NCBI RefSeq assembly: GCF_000760595.1
Contig: NZ_BBNM01000002.1
Location: forward strand, 310,001-374,000
DNA from: Acinetobacter soli
GTDB lineage: Bacteria > Pseudomonadota > Gammaproteobacteria > Pseudomonadales > Moraxellaceae
DNA: 64,000 nucleotides
Direction: 5' to 3'
The position numbers and the translations under genes were made by a program. This document shows positions 63,735 to 64,000 of this stretch, piece after piece (positions within the stretch are counted from its first letter, which is position 1; each line of letters begins with the position of its first letter). Under the pieces are notes generated by a model. That model had not been told where the DNA came from and made no database searches. It saw only the letters and a program-made list of their open reading frames with translations.

Positions 63735-64000
63735 ATGCCACTAAGTGATGTGGAAGCGCTTGTCGAAGATATCCGTGCAGGCAAAATGGTCATTCTAATT
63801 GATGATGAAGACCGTGAAAATGAAGGTGATCTAGTCATTGCTGCGACGCATGTACGTCCGCAAGACATCAACTTTATGATCACGCACGCGCGTGGACTGG
63901 TCTGCCTGACCCTAAGCCGCGAACGCTGCCAGCAGTTAAACCTGCCGCTCATGGTCGACCAGAACGGCGCACAGCACAGCACGAACTTTACCTTGTCGAT
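63735..64000 (+). CDS. ribB: 3,4-dihydroxy-2-butanone 4-phosphate synthase, 5' part
   Basis: The first 88 codons are in the window and the frame runs off the end. The enzyme makes the four-carbon precursor of riboflavin from ribulose 5-phosphate. [19 protein letters not shown], then the metal and active-site motif [15 protein letters not shown] and [12 protein letters not shown] are diagnostic. GGAAAGG lies just upstream of the ATG. Whether it is a stand-alone RibB or carries a RibA-like C-terminal domain cannot be seen. The upstream 253 bp (63482-63734) hold no gene and no recognisable FMN riboswitch. Confidence 0.93.
   Translation, partial: MPLSDVEALVEDIRAGKMVILIDDEDRENEGDLVIAATHVRPQDINFMITHARGLVCLTLSRERCQQLNLPLMVDQNGAQHSTNFTLS

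Noticed and set aside
1-64000. CRISPR arrays, insertion sequences, prophage, tRNA or rRNA genes
   Set aside because: I found no repeat-spacer pattern, transposase or integrase frame, or structural RNA signature on reading both strands; a tRNA scan would settle the last point.

Overview
The window is ordinary chromosome of an Acinetobacter-type gammaproteobacterium (Moraxellaceae). I base this on protein similarity I recognise by eye (FtsZ, MurC, Ddl, PhoB, HpxO, Crc) and on gene order: murG-murC-ddl-ftsQ-ftsA-ftsZ followed by lpxC and dciA, crc divergent from pyrE, and a mesX-mesD methionine-synthase pair. I see no insertion sequence, prophage, integron, CRISPR array, rRNA or tRNA. Genes are dense, both strands are used, and many units end in clear intrinsic terminators.

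Layout. 1-4.9 kb: start of aceE, an M23 envelope peptidase, the helicase-loader gene dciA and lpxC. 4.9-12 kb: the division and murein cluster on the minus strand. 12.2-14 kb: gshB and ribA. 14.5-18 kb: two lipoprotein genes (a tandem DUF4394 protein and a phytase-like esterase family protein) and a DUF1737 gene. 18-20.8 kb: flavin reductase, mesD and mesX, a folate-independent, oxygen-requiring methionine synthase system. 21-23.4 kb: pyrE, crc, then a gene-free 455-bp stretch that I read as encoding a CsrA/RsmA-sequestering small RNA, followed by an ArsC-like reductase. 23.4-30 kb: DUF2147 protein, esterase, diguanylate cyclase, dsbD, an outer-membrane protein, an ankyrin protein and hpf. 30-36 kb: a purine-catabolism cluster (puuE, uraD, uraH, a Tsx-like porin, hpxO, alc, allA) taking urate to glyoxylate and urea. 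36-49.6 kb: a TPR-like protein, an AEC transporter, parE-yqiA, a large hydrolase, dsbB-gshA, DUF924, a lipoprotein, DUF445, an aminotransferase and a MATE transporter. 49.6-53.7 kb: an SDR gene facing a TetR regulator across a strong promoter/operator, then phoB-phoR. 53.7-64 kb: zapE, a TauE/SafE permease, psd-rhodanese, pncB, dtd, an SCP2 protein, serB with a divergent membrane protein, and the start of ribB.

Most of this is housekeeping. The most interesting item is the small-RNA candidate at about 22645-22780: nine GGA triplets in roughly 135 nt, several held exactly in hairpin loops, ending in a terminator whose own loop carries GGA, with an 18-bp perfect palindrome about 90 bp upstream. 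Second is the mesX-mesD-flavin reductase group, whose methyl donor was unknown when the family was described. Start codons were adjusted from the longest frame where ribosome-binding sites or family length argued for it; each case is explained in its entry.
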